Shown one piece after another: positions 12,172 to 28,107 of a stretch of DNA of 64,000 bases (positions are counted from its first letter, which is position 1; every line of letters begins with the position of its first letter). Position numbers and translations under genes: made by a program. The stretch comes from Diphasiastrum complanatum (Eukaryota > Streptophyta > Lycopodiopsida > Lycopodiales > Lycopodiaceae): NCBI GenBank assembly GCA_029204225.1, contig MU832234.1, positions 1 through 64,000 on the forward strand, given 5' to 3'. The notes under the pieces were generated by a model. That model ran no database searches and was not told the origin of the DNA. It worked only from the letters and a program-made list of their open reading frames with translations.

Positions 12172-12558
12172 TGGAAACTAGTGTTTAGGACCCTAAATGG
12201 ATCTAGAAAAGATCCTCAAGAGTGATTGGATACTTGGTTAATCAATCTATTGCAAAACTAGCACTCAAGTCTTGATCTACTTTGGCAATTTTCATCTAAT
12301 CAAGCAAGAACAATCTAATTTTGATCAAAACACTATAGAAAGACCTCACGCAAGTGAAGTACACTCTGTAGTATGGCCTAATATTAGAGAATCAACTTTA
12401 CTAAGTTTGGATTGCATTCACATCAAAAGATTTCAACACAAATGGTGTAAAAACTCAAAATTGTCAAGTGCTCCAAAACCATGATCTCTGCCACATTGAT
12501 TGATTGATTTGCAAGTACAAAGAGGATCCTATCCTTGGCTGGCTGAGCAAGTACAACA
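12172..12558 (-). repeat. TRIM 5' LTR
   Basis: This 387-bp copy adjoins the primer-binding site. Its minus-strand ends are TGTTGTACTT and AGTTTCCA. Confidence 0.82.
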
Positions 12559-12563
12559 CGTGT

Positions 12564-14654
12564 TCTTCCATCTTATTTGGGTGAAATTGAAAAAAATTCT
12601 AATGAGTTTGGCTACTTGAGCATTGAATTTGATGGATTTCCTACTACTCAAATCTTGAGGCCAAATGTAGACATTTAAATATGGAGTTCTTGCTACTCAA
12701 ATTTTGAGTTAAAATGTGGACATTCATATTTAATCTCAGAACTCGAATTATGAGTTTTGCTATGAGACGTGGTGGCCTTCGGAAGGGATCAACTATTGGC
12801 CAAAGGATGCATCATTTGCCCATTATTTGAAAAGTTTTGTAAATAATGAGATCTATATACATCATGGATCATTCTACCATTGTCATATTGTCCATTAAGG
12901 CATTACATGTTTGTTTGGGAGGCCATAATTATTCCAGAGTTGGCATACAAAATATATAGCCATTAAAATATTGGATTATATCCCCAAAGATACTACAAAA
13001 AGATCATCTACAATTGCCCTTTATTTGGGATATATAGTTTTGAACAAAAGAAAAAATTTAGAATTTCTGGATCCATATGAAAGGAGATTATTTCTTCATG
13101 ACAATACCATCTATAAGTATCGCCAAGTGAAATCTACCTAGATTTTGTTGCATGCAACCAAAAGGACACATGTGGAGCCAAGCCAACCAACCAACAAGAA
13201 ACAGATAGTCAAATCCCTAACCGCTTCACCACCGAGCCATGGTGATTGAATGCAAGAGAAGAGAGGATCCTGGCTCTTAGAAACAAGAAATCAGAATGAG
13301 GAGATGAGCAAGTTTCTACAAGATAAATACTCTCCAAAAGTTAGAGAATATTCTTTCTAGGAACCCACTATTCCTATCAAAGACATTTGACCTCCTATTC
13401 TTGCACAAAAGCTGTCAATCAGCATGCAAAAGCTCCATAGGTCCAATTAAAGCACATGGGCCCTCACAAGGTCATTAATTGCATTTTTGGCCTAGTCGGA
13501 ATGATGTGGCATAACTAATAATCTTGTACACTGGAGTATCGGATATCCAAGTCTAGGATTATGCTGAATCCTATATACAGGACATGGACGTAATACCATC
13601 CAGCTCAATCTTGGAGAGGATTAGGAAATTAATAATTAATCATTATTCTATGATCTTTCGTTTGTTATGAATTTGAATGCCTTATGGAAGATCATAACAT
13701 TCGGCGAGTTTTGAGCTTTATATCTAAATTGTGCTCATCTATAACACCATTGGAAAAGTTGAACTAAATATTTATTTTTTGAATCATGTCCACCATGGTT
13801 TGTAGCTCGATTAAATGGCCCTCTTGCTTGCCAATGTGATTTTTCCATGCCTTCTGATGACTGGATACTTAGGCTCTCGTATTCTCTTGCAAAATAAGTA
13901 GCATGATGTAGAAATATGTGCTATTAGTTGATACTAGTTAGTATTGCACAATACTAAATGGAGAGTTATACATACCTTAACACCATTCAATCGAAATTAA
14001 TAATATTGAGGTAGATCAAACTGCAACATGTCAAGTTCTGATCAAATGAGATTGAGACTCCAATCTTTCATTGTTATTTGAAGTTGCTTTTGATTGTTTA
14101 CTACAAGATCTTGATCTAGTGGCTTCCACTCATTTCTGCATTTTATCCATCTTCCATAATACAATGTATTTAATTACTTAAGGACATGGCTTCTTGTCTG
14201 GACTCATTTTGTGCTTATGCCTTTAAACGTTCATGTTTGTTCTGTTGTTGTCTGGCAATCATATTCTATTCAAACTAGCATACCTGCAGTTTTTCAAACC
14301 TATGATGAGCATAGATTTCAATGCTTAGCATAGAATTAAGTCTCTAGGTTTTTTTTTGTTTTTTGTCAACTTATTTTAGCATGTGTTGAGAGTAGAAATA
14401 AAAGTATAGTTGTTTCGAATTTTCTTTGTGAGGTATTTTCTAAACAGTTTAGCAATGGAGAGCTCATCTTCTTTAGTTCCTCCTGCTACAACTTATTACG
14501 ATGGAGTTTCTACTAGTTCTTCATCCGACATTAGAGTTACTGGTGCATATCCTAGCACTATAATAATGCCTACAAACTACAGACTCTTTATCATAGTTGT
14601 TCCTTGTTCTCATAAATCTATCTACACTCCACATCCTCATGTTTGCCAATTGGA
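12564..14654. other. AT-rich intergenic sequence, no feature recognised
   Basis: No gene or element boundary is supported. A short open stretch starting with ATG at 14455 is serine-rich and runs into the microsatellite; I do not regard it as a gene. Confidence 0.45.
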
Positions 14655-17689
<3,035 letters not shown>

Positions 17690-18330
17690 AACAATTTGGT
17701 AGTTAAAGGCTATGAGCAAAACACATGAATTGACTACAAGGAGACATTTGCTACTCTATTAAAGTGGACTACGTTGTGCTTGGCTGCAGTGGTATCCTAT
17801 TTTGAATGAAAGATCCATCAAATGGATGTGAAATTTGCGTTTTTGAATGGAAATATAAAAGATGAGGTATGTGTGGTCCAACGACAAGGCTCCATTGTCG
17901 AAGGGCTAGAAGACAAAGTGTGCAAGTTATGAAAGGCGCTTTATGGCCTTAAGCAAGCACCACATGCATGGTATGGACACATCGACAACTACTTTCTCTC
18001 CAAAAGATTTTGTGAGAACCAATTTTGATCTCAATCTATATGTATGTTTTTATGAGTGATGATATCATTGTTTTGGTTGTATTGTATGTTGATGATATCA
18101 TCATTATTGGAAATGATGAAAATCTCATCAATACCATAAAAGCTGATCTAAGCAAGCACTTTAAAATGACGAATCTTGATTTTATGCACTAATGCTTAGG
18201 AGTAAATGTATGGTAGAATGCAAATTATCAGGCTTTGTCAAAGCAAGTACGTTCATGAAACCCTAAAAAGGTTTCACATGTGTGATTGTAAGCCCTGTAT
18301 TACACCATGTGATGTTGGTAAGAAGTTATT
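17690..18330 (+). pseudogene. Ty1/copia reverse transcriptase fragment
   Basis: Translation of the plus strand shows copia RT signatures in order: DYKETFATL, IHQMDVKFAFLNGNI and KALYGLKQAPHAWY, then remnants of the YVDD-containing strand near 18070. Stop codons and frame changes interrupt it (for example after SYFE and before KALYGLK), so it is dead. No LTR, integrase or gag was found next to it. It lies just upstream of the LysM gene promoter region. Confidence 0.85.
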
Positions 18331-19064
18331 ACACTTACTCGTTGCCCCTCACAACTAGAGCATCTATCTTGAGCATAAATGTGTCCTTCACACTCTGAGC
18401 ATCTATCTCGTTTGTCATCCGTGGGTGAGGGGTTATGAAACAGTCATGTGCCACACGAGGGACCTCACATGTCTGTTAAGGGGGCGTAGCCTTAACAGCA
18501 TAAAGGGAAAGGGGGCTGACCTTGTATCTTCATGACACTTTAATACTTTAACCCCGCCACCATTGGATATTCTCAAAAGCATTCAGATTTTGCCACGTTG
18601 CATGACTTAAACGCTGCGAAGCATCAAAGGACACTCGTGGCAAGCATCCAAGCGAGCGGGCGCAAACTATACGGTGCCAGTAAGCTTCACCGAGAGGCCG
18701 ATGTAGTCGATCTATATGTTCCGATCCACGTTTTTTGAGGCCATTTTTTGATCTCTTCGATGTCTTCCGCTTCAGGCTTCCAGGGAGAAAATCTGACGAG
18801 AACTAGTCTTTGATTCACTGAAAGACTTGATTCTTCGAGGGATTTTGCGAGCTTTTGAGCGCTTCCAGATGGAGGCTACATCAGCTGCCTGAATCATAAT
18901 AATCTATTTTTGCTGGATCTAAGTTATTGAAGCAGATCTGCCTTTTTATTGCGTTTCATTGCCTCAGGTATGAAGTAGCATTATGTAGAGCAAGTGAGAA
19001 ATAAGCGGCCGTTGCGTCTCTTGATCTACTGCAGATTCCATCGGATAGGATAACCGGGGGAGTC
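18331..19064 (+). promoter_or_regulatory. Putative promoter and 5' UTR of the LysM gene
   Basis: The sequence becomes less AT-rich and free of transposon signatures from about 18540. A probable 67-bp 5'-UTR intron lies at 18968-19034 (CTCAG|GTATGA ... CTGCAG|ATTCC). In the ATG frame the nearest upstream stop is TAA at 19002-19004. A short upstream ORF of seven codons begins at 18869 (ATGGAGGCTACATCAGCTGC, stop at 18890). The transcription start cannot be placed from sequence alone. Confidence 0.5.
18869..18892 (+). promoter_or_regulatory. Possible uORF in the LysM gene leader
   Basis: A seven-codon ORF (MEATSAA, stop TGA) lies in the inferred leader before the main ATG at 19065. It matters only if transcription starts upstream of 18869. 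Confidence 0.3.
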
Positions 19065-22000
19065 ATGGAGATTGGCCCTGTTTTTGATGGAAATCTGGAG
19101 GCAGAGCCTTCTTCTAACCGAGGCTACATCCAACATCATGTATCAAAGCTGGATACCTTACCTGGAATCGCGATAAAATATGGAGTTGAGGTATTGTGCC
19201 GTGTTTTGCTCTCTTGAGTTATTAGTTTCTGCTTGCGTACTTACGTAGGAGCATCGCTGTCGATGATGTATTGAATGTCATGAGCGATAGCAAACGCCCG
19301 CAAGACCTTGGCTAAGCCAATCTGGAAATCCGATGCATTCTTTCACCAAACGCGGTAGGGTTTAATATGTTGTGACCACTACGTTTTATTTCCTATTCGG
19401 TTTTGTTTCGTGACGGTCTATGTAGGCAATCTCAGGTCTTTTGCTGTGCAATTTAAAAAAGGTAAGACTGGCGTTCTTTCGACGTAAGACTGGACGGACT
19501 ATTACTTTTCTTTCTTAATCAGTATTGTTGCGTGAAAGTAAATGTTGGCAACCTTAGTTCTTTGTTGCACCATTCGTTTGCATCTGATGCAGTTATTGCC
19601 ATTACCTGGGAGTGACGAAACGAAGTTGAGACAATTGAAAGGTAGGTTACTTCGTCTACTTATGAAAGTCTGATGCATTTCGTAGTGCTCATTTGTGAAC
19701 TGGAGTTAGATTTGACAGGAGAACACTGGAAACCATGGTCTGACAGGCCAAGTCACGTGTATTTTAGCTGGTTTTTGGCAGATTATGAATATCGGGGATT
19801 CTCTTATTGACGGTGCAGAATTATCAATCGGCCTTGTAAAGCATATAGCGCATCGCAAAAATCTACCGTCAGCTAACAGTTCCCGTGTTCATTTTTATCA
19901 CAATATAGTATTTTATGCAAGGACATAACCATGCTGAAAGGGTGTGTTTAACACTAACTGAACCCTTAAGCTCTCTTCAACGTTGTTTCCCCATCTTTTT
20001 CTTCCCGTCTTACCAGCATTGTCTTACAGCTTTGAATCTGCTGCAGATTAGGTTTGTTGGAAGCTTTACCAGATTTTGCAGATTAAGTGAGGGGTGGTTT
20101 GAACTTTGAAGCAAAATCCTATAGAAGATGTTGAAAAGACAAAAGTGAAAGCAAAAACAAGGAGGAATTTAAGGATCCACAACGTTTGTAGGGTCATTAT
20201 ATTTTCATCTTAAAAAACTGATTCACAATGCTTTGCGTTTGCATTTGAATTGGAAGTTTGCTGATGTGCAACACTTGGTTTTACTTGTACAGAGCAACAA
20301 GATATTTTCTTTTACATCTAGTCAGTATGTATGGGACACATATTCCAGCAACAACTTGCTAGCAAGACAAGCAGAAAATGTAGGCACGGGTGGCAGATAT
20401 ATTTGAGCTCAGCTTGCAAGAAAGGAAGATGCCACTGGAAGAAGATCAATCGTAAATCAAAGCTCACGTAAAGTATGCTGGATTGACATCGCTAATGCCT
20501 TTTAGTCAGTATTGCAAGTCTGGATGAGATCTTTTTTGAAATAAAACATAATAAGAGGTCGGATATGCAGACTGCTGGACACGTTCAGCGGTGTATTCCC
20601 CTTTTCTTCCATCGGTGAGGCCACAAGAGGACCAATTTCATGAGCCTTTTGTTGTGCCTGTTCAGCTAATAACTTAACCAGGACGAGCAAATGCACTAAT
20701 GGCAGGTGGGGCAAAGATCTGCTATAAGCACTGACTGACTTCCAGTAAAATGGCACTAACCTAACAACACTAATGGGAGGTGGTGCTCTCACCTTACATT
20801 TATATTTCACAATAACAGAATGATATTTGATACGTATGAACAATGTACACAGGCAAATAGACCTTTCAGATTGAATGCTACAACACAACTCGCCAGGCTG
20901 GACTGTCACACGTCTATGATGTAGGTGCAAGCACCTCCCTATGCCACCATGCATTGTTACCATGAATTGTTGCTCACTAGTCAATTTGTGGGGGGAGGAG
21001 ACCTATACCCAACCACCCACTTCCTTAACCTAACCATGCCCTACCAACCACCTCCTTAGACTTAGGCTCCACCAGCCTGCCACACTACATAGGTCTATAG
21101 TCACAAATAAGTTGTGGATCAGAGCTCAAACTCACTTTGCATATGGTTTGTGTCACAGCTTGACGCAATACAATAGCACAATATATGATTACATGAATTT
21201 ATTATTATGGAGGGTAATAAATGGTATAGTACTCACCATCAAGTAGACCCTACACTTCTAACACGTCCCTTATTGGCTACTTTATGCTCTATGGCTTTTA
21301 ACATGTCTCCGAACATCTCAAAATTTTCTCATGGATTAGCCTTTGTGAATATATTAGCTACTTGGTAAGTCATATGACAATGATGTAGCCCTATCCCTCC
21401 ACATTGAATTTTTTTCTTATGAAATGCTTGTCAACATCAACATACTTCATTCTTGCGTGTAAGATTGGATTTTAGCCAATTGGATACAACTATGGTTATC
21501 ACGATGTATATTGTGGTGGCAGCTGTCACAAGCTTGTCTCTCCAAGCTCGTGAAACTAAGAAGGCCAGTGTGTAGAATGAACCTCCCAACTGTAGGCACC
21601 CCCTCTATGAGTCCTGTTACTTGCTATTCTTGTCACCTGGCACATGGCATCCAACAGTGGGTGATCAGTCCACGTGACCCACCCACTGTCCTGTGACCCA
21701 CTTGGTCAGTACTTGCCAGCTAGCATTTCGTCACTGATGGCTAGGATCCCGATGGTCACAATTCACCTCGTCTTTGATAGCTTGACAGGCGGTCACACTG
21801 GGTCATTACTTGTGACGCACTGGTCCCAGCTTGGGACAGATGTCCACTTCGGTCATCGGCCATCTCCAATACTTGGGCTCAAGCCCTCTGGTAACCGGCC
21901 GTGCCAAGGTCATGCTGGTCGAGACTGGGCTCTAACAATCCTTCACTCTTCTGGCAAGTCATCGGTCCCCAAGGACAAACTCTAAGTAAGACTTCTGCAA

Positions 22001-25000
22001 ACATTGTCGCACCTCCCAGGTAGTATCTAACAATGGATGCCCTTTCCAAGTCACTAGATAATCTTGGAGGAGACAATTTTGCAATCCTCGCTCCCTCCGA
22101 TCTAGAACTTTCTTTGGCTCATAACCTATAGTGTCTTTCTCTTCTAGAGACACAAGACCTTCTACAAGGTTGTGCGAACATGAAACACTGGAGGGTAGCT
22201 GTAGCTTGTAAGCTATATGGCTAGCTTAACGATTAGCCACGGTCCACAATAACTAGGAGACCAAATCTCTTATCTCAAATTCCCGCTCAGCCCACCGAGC
22301 TTGGTGATCCTTCAAATCTGGTTGAATGCAAAAATACTTTAAAGTATGATGGTTTGTGTAGACATAAAACTTGATGTCGTACGAATAGTGTCGCCACACC
22401 TTGAACGCATATATGATCGCATACAGCTCTTGCTCATGTGTGGCATATCTGGTGTCAACTTTTTACTCTCAAAGGCTAGTGGTCTACCCTCTTGGCTCAA
22501 CACTGCACCTACGACAATGCCACTCGCATTCGTCTCTAGGCAGTAGGTCAAACGGGTTTGGGTATTAGCAATTTTGAGGATTGGAGTTGTGGCCATCGAC
22601 TCCTTCAAGTTCTCAAAAGTGTGCTGAGCTTCAGCATCCTACCGAACTACAATGTTGTCTTTTGTAACTGCTCCTTTAAAGGAGCAACTATCTAGGAATA
22701 CTTCTTAACGCACCGCCAATAGAACTTACAAAAGCCTAAGAAAGATTGTAACTGGTGTATATCTGTAGGCCTCAACGACTTCTTAACCATAGCCGCCTTG
22801 GTTGGGTCAACCGAAATACCCTCAGCCATCACTACATGATGCAAATACTTGACACAAGTCCTACACAACTCGATCTTCTGAGCGGCGGCATACAGAAGCT
22901 TGTAACTTGCCAAATACAGTCTGGAGATGAACTTCATGCTCCACTACCGGATTACTATAGACCAATATGTTATCAATAAACTTGACGACAAATTCGCCCA
23001 TATAGTCACATAAGACATTGTTGGTGAGCATCACGGTGCATTGGTTAGCCCAAATGACATAACCAAAAACTCATAATGTCCAAAACGGCTTCAGAAGGCC
23101 GTCTTTTGGACGTCTGAAATCCATATTTGATGGTACCCACTTTTGAGATCTATCTTACTGAAAATGGCTTCATCTTGCGATGCATCCAGTAGATCATCAA
23201 TCCTAGGCATTTAATATTCGTGCTTCACATCTTGGTTGTAATGAAAATGCATGTGCAATGGGGGATGGAAATGTAGACACTCTCATGCGAAATGAAATCT
23301 ATATCGGGCTGGTTACTCTCATGCCACCGCTCAAGTACAATACCAAACTTAGCTACTCTAGTGATCTCAAAGTCTAATTTCTTGGCACACGTCTGAATAG
23401 ACAAAGACGCTCGAGAGACTCTCATCCCAAACCTCTGTTCCCTTACCATCTGGCATCTCAGTTGTATACTGGTAGTCAGAACGAACAGTAGCTAAGCGAC
23501 GCTTCTTCACCACTCGTGAATTAACATTCTTATGTGAGGAATTGGTGTCAAATAAGACAAGCACGTCATGACCTTCTAGCTTCCCCCTCATGTGTATCAG
23601 CTCATTATGCCTTGGTGGACAAAAAGCAAACTGGAGCCTATCACCAAGATAGTCGTGACACGTCTAGTGTCCTCATTGTCCTTGCCCTCATCTGGACGCT
23701 ATTGTAGTACATGGAGCTTCTTCGTGCTAGTTTCGAGGTCTCAAAATTTTCGGCACTAGCTATTAAACATAATCCGTCTTTCTTGGCCTTTTCCTATTGC
23801 TCTGGATTGAGGGGAGACTTGTCATAAGCACAACATGCCATAGGAGACACCGACTTGCGCTTCAAAGTCTGTCGCATCTGGATAGAATTCTTTTGTGAGA
23901 AGTCCTTTTGACCAGCTTGGCCAGACTTCCGCAAACCCTTCTTCTGGGGCCAACTTGCCGCTCTAGTTTCAGCCTTGTTGTGCACATTACCTTGAAAGTT
24001 GAGTGCGGTTGCAACTGCCTTCTCTGGTATCTTGATAAGTACCTCTCTGTATCGATTGACATATTCCTGCACCTTGTACTGCCTTTGATGGTGCAAAACC
24101 AAAGCATCATGCTCATGCAGACAACTGAATTGAGCTTTGAAAGCTCACTTGAAATCAACCCAAGTGGAAGGAGCTTGATTGGACTTCAATAACTTGCATC
24201 ACCACCTGTCAACAAAATCAGTAAAATGATAAGCAACTTTGAGGACTCACCAACCTTCATTAGTTGGGACCCGCTTCAGGTCAAATAGTATTCATCCTAT
24301 TTATGTAACCACTAATCTACAATATCACTAGTTCTTTGTGGAGGGTTTATAGCAAAGCGGGTAGGCTTAATGTCCTTGTCTTCAAGATAGGACGGAGGAT
24401 ACACAAGACATGTAGAAGGAGATGGAAAAGGATATGGATATGGTGGAGCATAACTTCGAGCCACAGTCGACAGCACGACTCGAGCCTTGCATCTCTTTCA
24501 TGGTCCTCTCCATATTGTCCATGCGAGTTTGCATAGACGGAGAAACACCCACAAGCGAACTTGCAGTCATCGTATTCCGATTATGGTCAGGGCTAGGGAT
24601 AGGACTAGCAGGTGGCAATTGAAGTGCAACTGGAGGGCCAAGAGGGGTTATTGACACGGTCATCTACCATAATGGATACTGTATGGGAAAAAGAAAATGA
24701 AAGAAACTTTCTGTCTTCTTTTCTGTCTCTTAATCAAAATAACACAGGATAAAGAGGGAAAACGGAAAAAATACAAAACTTATAGAAGATGGATCACTCC
24801 TTGGTTTCAAAAATCATGCAGCCTAATGTTGCTGTCATAAAAAAGTTACCAGAAAATCAGAATTTCTCTCAATTTTTTCTGCAAAACAAGCAAAAAATAG
24901 CCTAGAGTCGATCGTGATTCACCTGAGTGTTGAGACTGGGCTCTAACAACAACATTTTAGATTTGCAAGTTATCAAATAGGCATCTCTATTTGTAGACTT

Positions 25001-26547
25001 GTATTCAGTTTTTGTGGATAATAACACAATAGTTGGTTGCTGTGCTACTCCAAGGTTATTGCACCTAATTCTAATTGAGAAGTGTATCCCGATTTTACTC
25101 ATTGATCTTTGTCTTGTTGATCACCAGCCCAATCAACAAAACATAGCCACCAACTTTACCTATCTCTAGTTGTTGTAGACCACTCCATGCATTCAATATA
25201 TTTGAAATTCTTTAAAAGAGTTTCCAATGGGATTTTTTGGGTTTGATCATGAATTGGCTAACCACTCCTATTGCATAAGGTAATGGGTTCACTTGTAGTA
25301 GTTAAATAAATAAGGACACAACCAATTTCTTTATGTAGTGCACCATTTTGTTTAGGTGATTTATCATCGGTTTACCAATTGCTCCTTTCTCCATAAGGGT
25401 TGAGATTGGTCTACAATCTTGCATATGGAATACTTTCAAAACTTCATGTGCATATTTTGCTTGGGATATACATATTTTATTTTCCTCTTTAGAAGTTGAA
25501 TGCTCAATCAATAATGTAGGAGCTTGGAATCCAAAAACAATCATTTCAACTATTTAGACATATCATAATATTTGCTATTTAACCTCTATTAGTACCGGTA
25601 ATACAAGATTTTTTTGGAGATTTGATATTAGATCCTTATTGATATTGTTAATACAAGATTTTAAACACACTAAAATATCACCAGTATATCTAGTTGCTCC
25701 CTTTTGATGTAAAGATAGCTTTTTGACTTTTTTCAAAGCTAATTTTCTTGAAGTATTTATTAGTTGTGCTGTACCAGGCCCTAAAACTTTGTTTCAGTCC
25801 ATATAATGCTTAGTTAAGTTAATACATTAAGTGATCATCACATGTCTCCTTGAAGCCTTGAAGTCCCTCCATATAAACTCCTTTCAAATGTTTATATTGA
25901 AAAATTGTGCTTCGACTTCCATTGGTGTTCACAAATGAATTAGGTAGCTAAAGCAAGTTCAATTTCTATTGTAGGCATTCTAGCCACATGTGCACAGGTC
26001 TCTTCAATCTTCTCTTGTTGTTCATAACATTGCTCTACAAGTTTTGTGTTGTGTTTGTTAATGGTTTAGTTGCCCGTTCTGGAACGAACCGCGCGTTCCA
26101 GAACGCGTTTCTTTTCGGAACGCGGGCAAATTTTTTTAAAATAAAAGAACGTAAATATTTAACAAAGGGTCCGTTCCGACCCAGCTTTCAGCATATATTG
26201 GTTGAGCAGATTACGGTGGAGCATCTTCAGCTGGTCGGATTCAAATGTATCACCATCATGACCTCCCATAGTGATTCTGGAACGGCAACTATGCGTGTAA
26301 CAGAGTTACAACCAATTTCCGCTTTGTACTAATCCTTAGACAGCAAGGATTCCTTAAGAATTCATATTCGTTACCACTTTAGCTATCACAGTTATGCATA
26401 AGTAACAAAAGCTTTCAAAGGTTAGCCTTTCAACGAATCTAACCAATCAATATGCTACTGCCGCAGACAGTATCATAAACTTAGGAGTTTTCTGCTGAAC
26501 TTCTGCCCACAAAAAAGGGTTGCAGTGCGTTGGGATCCCCCCCCCCC

Positions 26548-26605
<58 letters not shown>

Positions 26606-27729
26606 AGCTGTACCACAGCGATTCTGCTCACGACTCCTATCATCACGGCCAGCAAGTGTCATTTTTTTTAAATTAAAAAAAAAATGTTCCGACCCAGTAA
26701 TAATACCATCTGTATCAAACCTTGCCCGGTCGATCTATTTGCAACCAGTAAGCTTTTTCTCTTTAAGTGATTCCACTAATTTCCAAGCATATACCTGTGC
26801 TTTCCCTCACATAGCTCTTCCATTTTTCCCCCAACGTCTTCTTCAAGCATATGTGGCTTTGGAGTTCTAATTTTTTTGTAATTAGGGCATAGTTGTTTTC
26901 ATACCTTTGGCTTTGTTCTCGTTGTCGTCATTCTTCATCCTACTGCTATTGCTATTGTTGCCTAGTGATTCTTTTGACTTTTGCTACAATAATCTCACCT
27001 ACTTTCAACATTTGTATTTCGCCCCTCTTTTACTGTTTGATAATACCACCCTAGCAACTTTGTATCTGTAGGAGAGTGGAGAGGGGGTTGCAACCCGAAA
27101 CTACTCGGCATATAATTTGGTTCATAGCTTAGGCATACTATAATAGAACATTTTGTGGACATGAATGTTTTTGCCAAGTAAGGGTAAAGAAATAGCTTAA
27201 CATGTACGTAAAGTAGACATTACATTTCTGGTAGCTATATATTGCAAAACACGTATTTCTTTTATTTTTGAAAAAGAAATGAACTTGGACTTGCAAATAG
27301 GTTAAGGAAAGCCTTTAGAAGAGATTCACGGGTAAGTGCTTTATTTAAATGACGATCTGTCGAAGGAACTGAATGCTATAGCGTGCTTGTATACGTTTTG
27401 GTGAATCAATAGACCTCGAGTTGCATTGTACAAGCACCAATGACAATGTACTAAGAAAACTGTGCTGAACAAAGATTCTTACAAAGTTTGTGCTTTCTGA
27501 AATTGCCAACGATGCTATTTAGCTAGGCCAGTCCGGGCCGGACGCGGCCTTTTCGCGTCCGCGTCCGCGTCCGACGCTCGGACCCGGACGCGTCCGACCC
27601 CCGGATGCGGGGTCGGGCGCGTCCAAAAAAATTTAGAAATTTTTTTGGACGCGTCTAGCATCCGGACGCGTTTAAAAAAAAAAAAAAACAAAAGGGCGCG
27701 CGGACAACAGACTGTTCTGCAGAAGCCCG

Positions 27730-27802
<73 letters not shown>

Positions 27803-28063
27803 ATGGTGTTTGTGTGTGTGTGTGTGATGAAGTGTGTGTGTGTGATAATTTGTGTGTGTGTGTGTGTGTGTGTGTGGATATTGTTGATTTGTGTGCATAC
27901 ATGTGTGTTTGTGGTGATTTGTTTGTGAGAGAGAGAGAGAAAGAGACAGAGAGTGTGAGGGACAGAGAGAGAGAGGATTTGTGTGTGTGCGCGCGTGTAC
28001 GAGACATGGTGTGTGCGTGTGAGTTTAGGATTTAGGGTTTAGGGTGCTTGGGTTTGGGGTCTA

Positions 28064-28107
<44 letters not shown>

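Larger units (their letters stand above)
11257..12558 (-). mobile_element. TRIM-type non-autonomous LTR retrotransposon
   Basis: Two direct repeats of about 385 bp (11257-11639 and 12172-12558) bracket a 532-bp non-coding interior. Read on the minus strand, each repeat starts TGTTGTAC and ends in CA. A primer-binding-site-like TGGTATTAGATCC lies 3 nt inside the 5' LTR and resembles the initiator-tRNA-Met site TGGTATCAGAGC. The flanks TGTGT (11252-11256) and CGTGT (12559-12563) form a 4/5 target duplication. The interior has no gag or pol, as expected for a TRIM. The LTRs differ at many positions, so the insertion is old. Confidence 0.85.
21530..24940 (-). mobile_element. Ty3/gypsy chromovirus remnant nested in copia
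   Basis: On the minus strand the order is gag (24663-23794), aspartic protease (about 23591-23367), RT (23215-22692), RNase H (22620-22339) and a chromodomain (22153-21959). This is the Ty3/gypsy order with the C-terminal chromodomain of chromoviruses. Integrase is missing between RNase H and chromodomain. A 16-17-nt text (TTAGAGCCCAGTCTC) recurs at both ends, near 21935 and 24940, and marks LTR starts; the 5' LTR is mostly lost while about 400 bp of 3' LTR remains. Several frameshifts and stops show it is dead. Confidence 0.82.

Noticed and set aside
20502-20984. 160-codon minus-strand frame in LysM intron 1
   Set aside because: No domain, no splice signals matching a gene and no transposon motif. 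The length alone is compatible with chance in this base composition.
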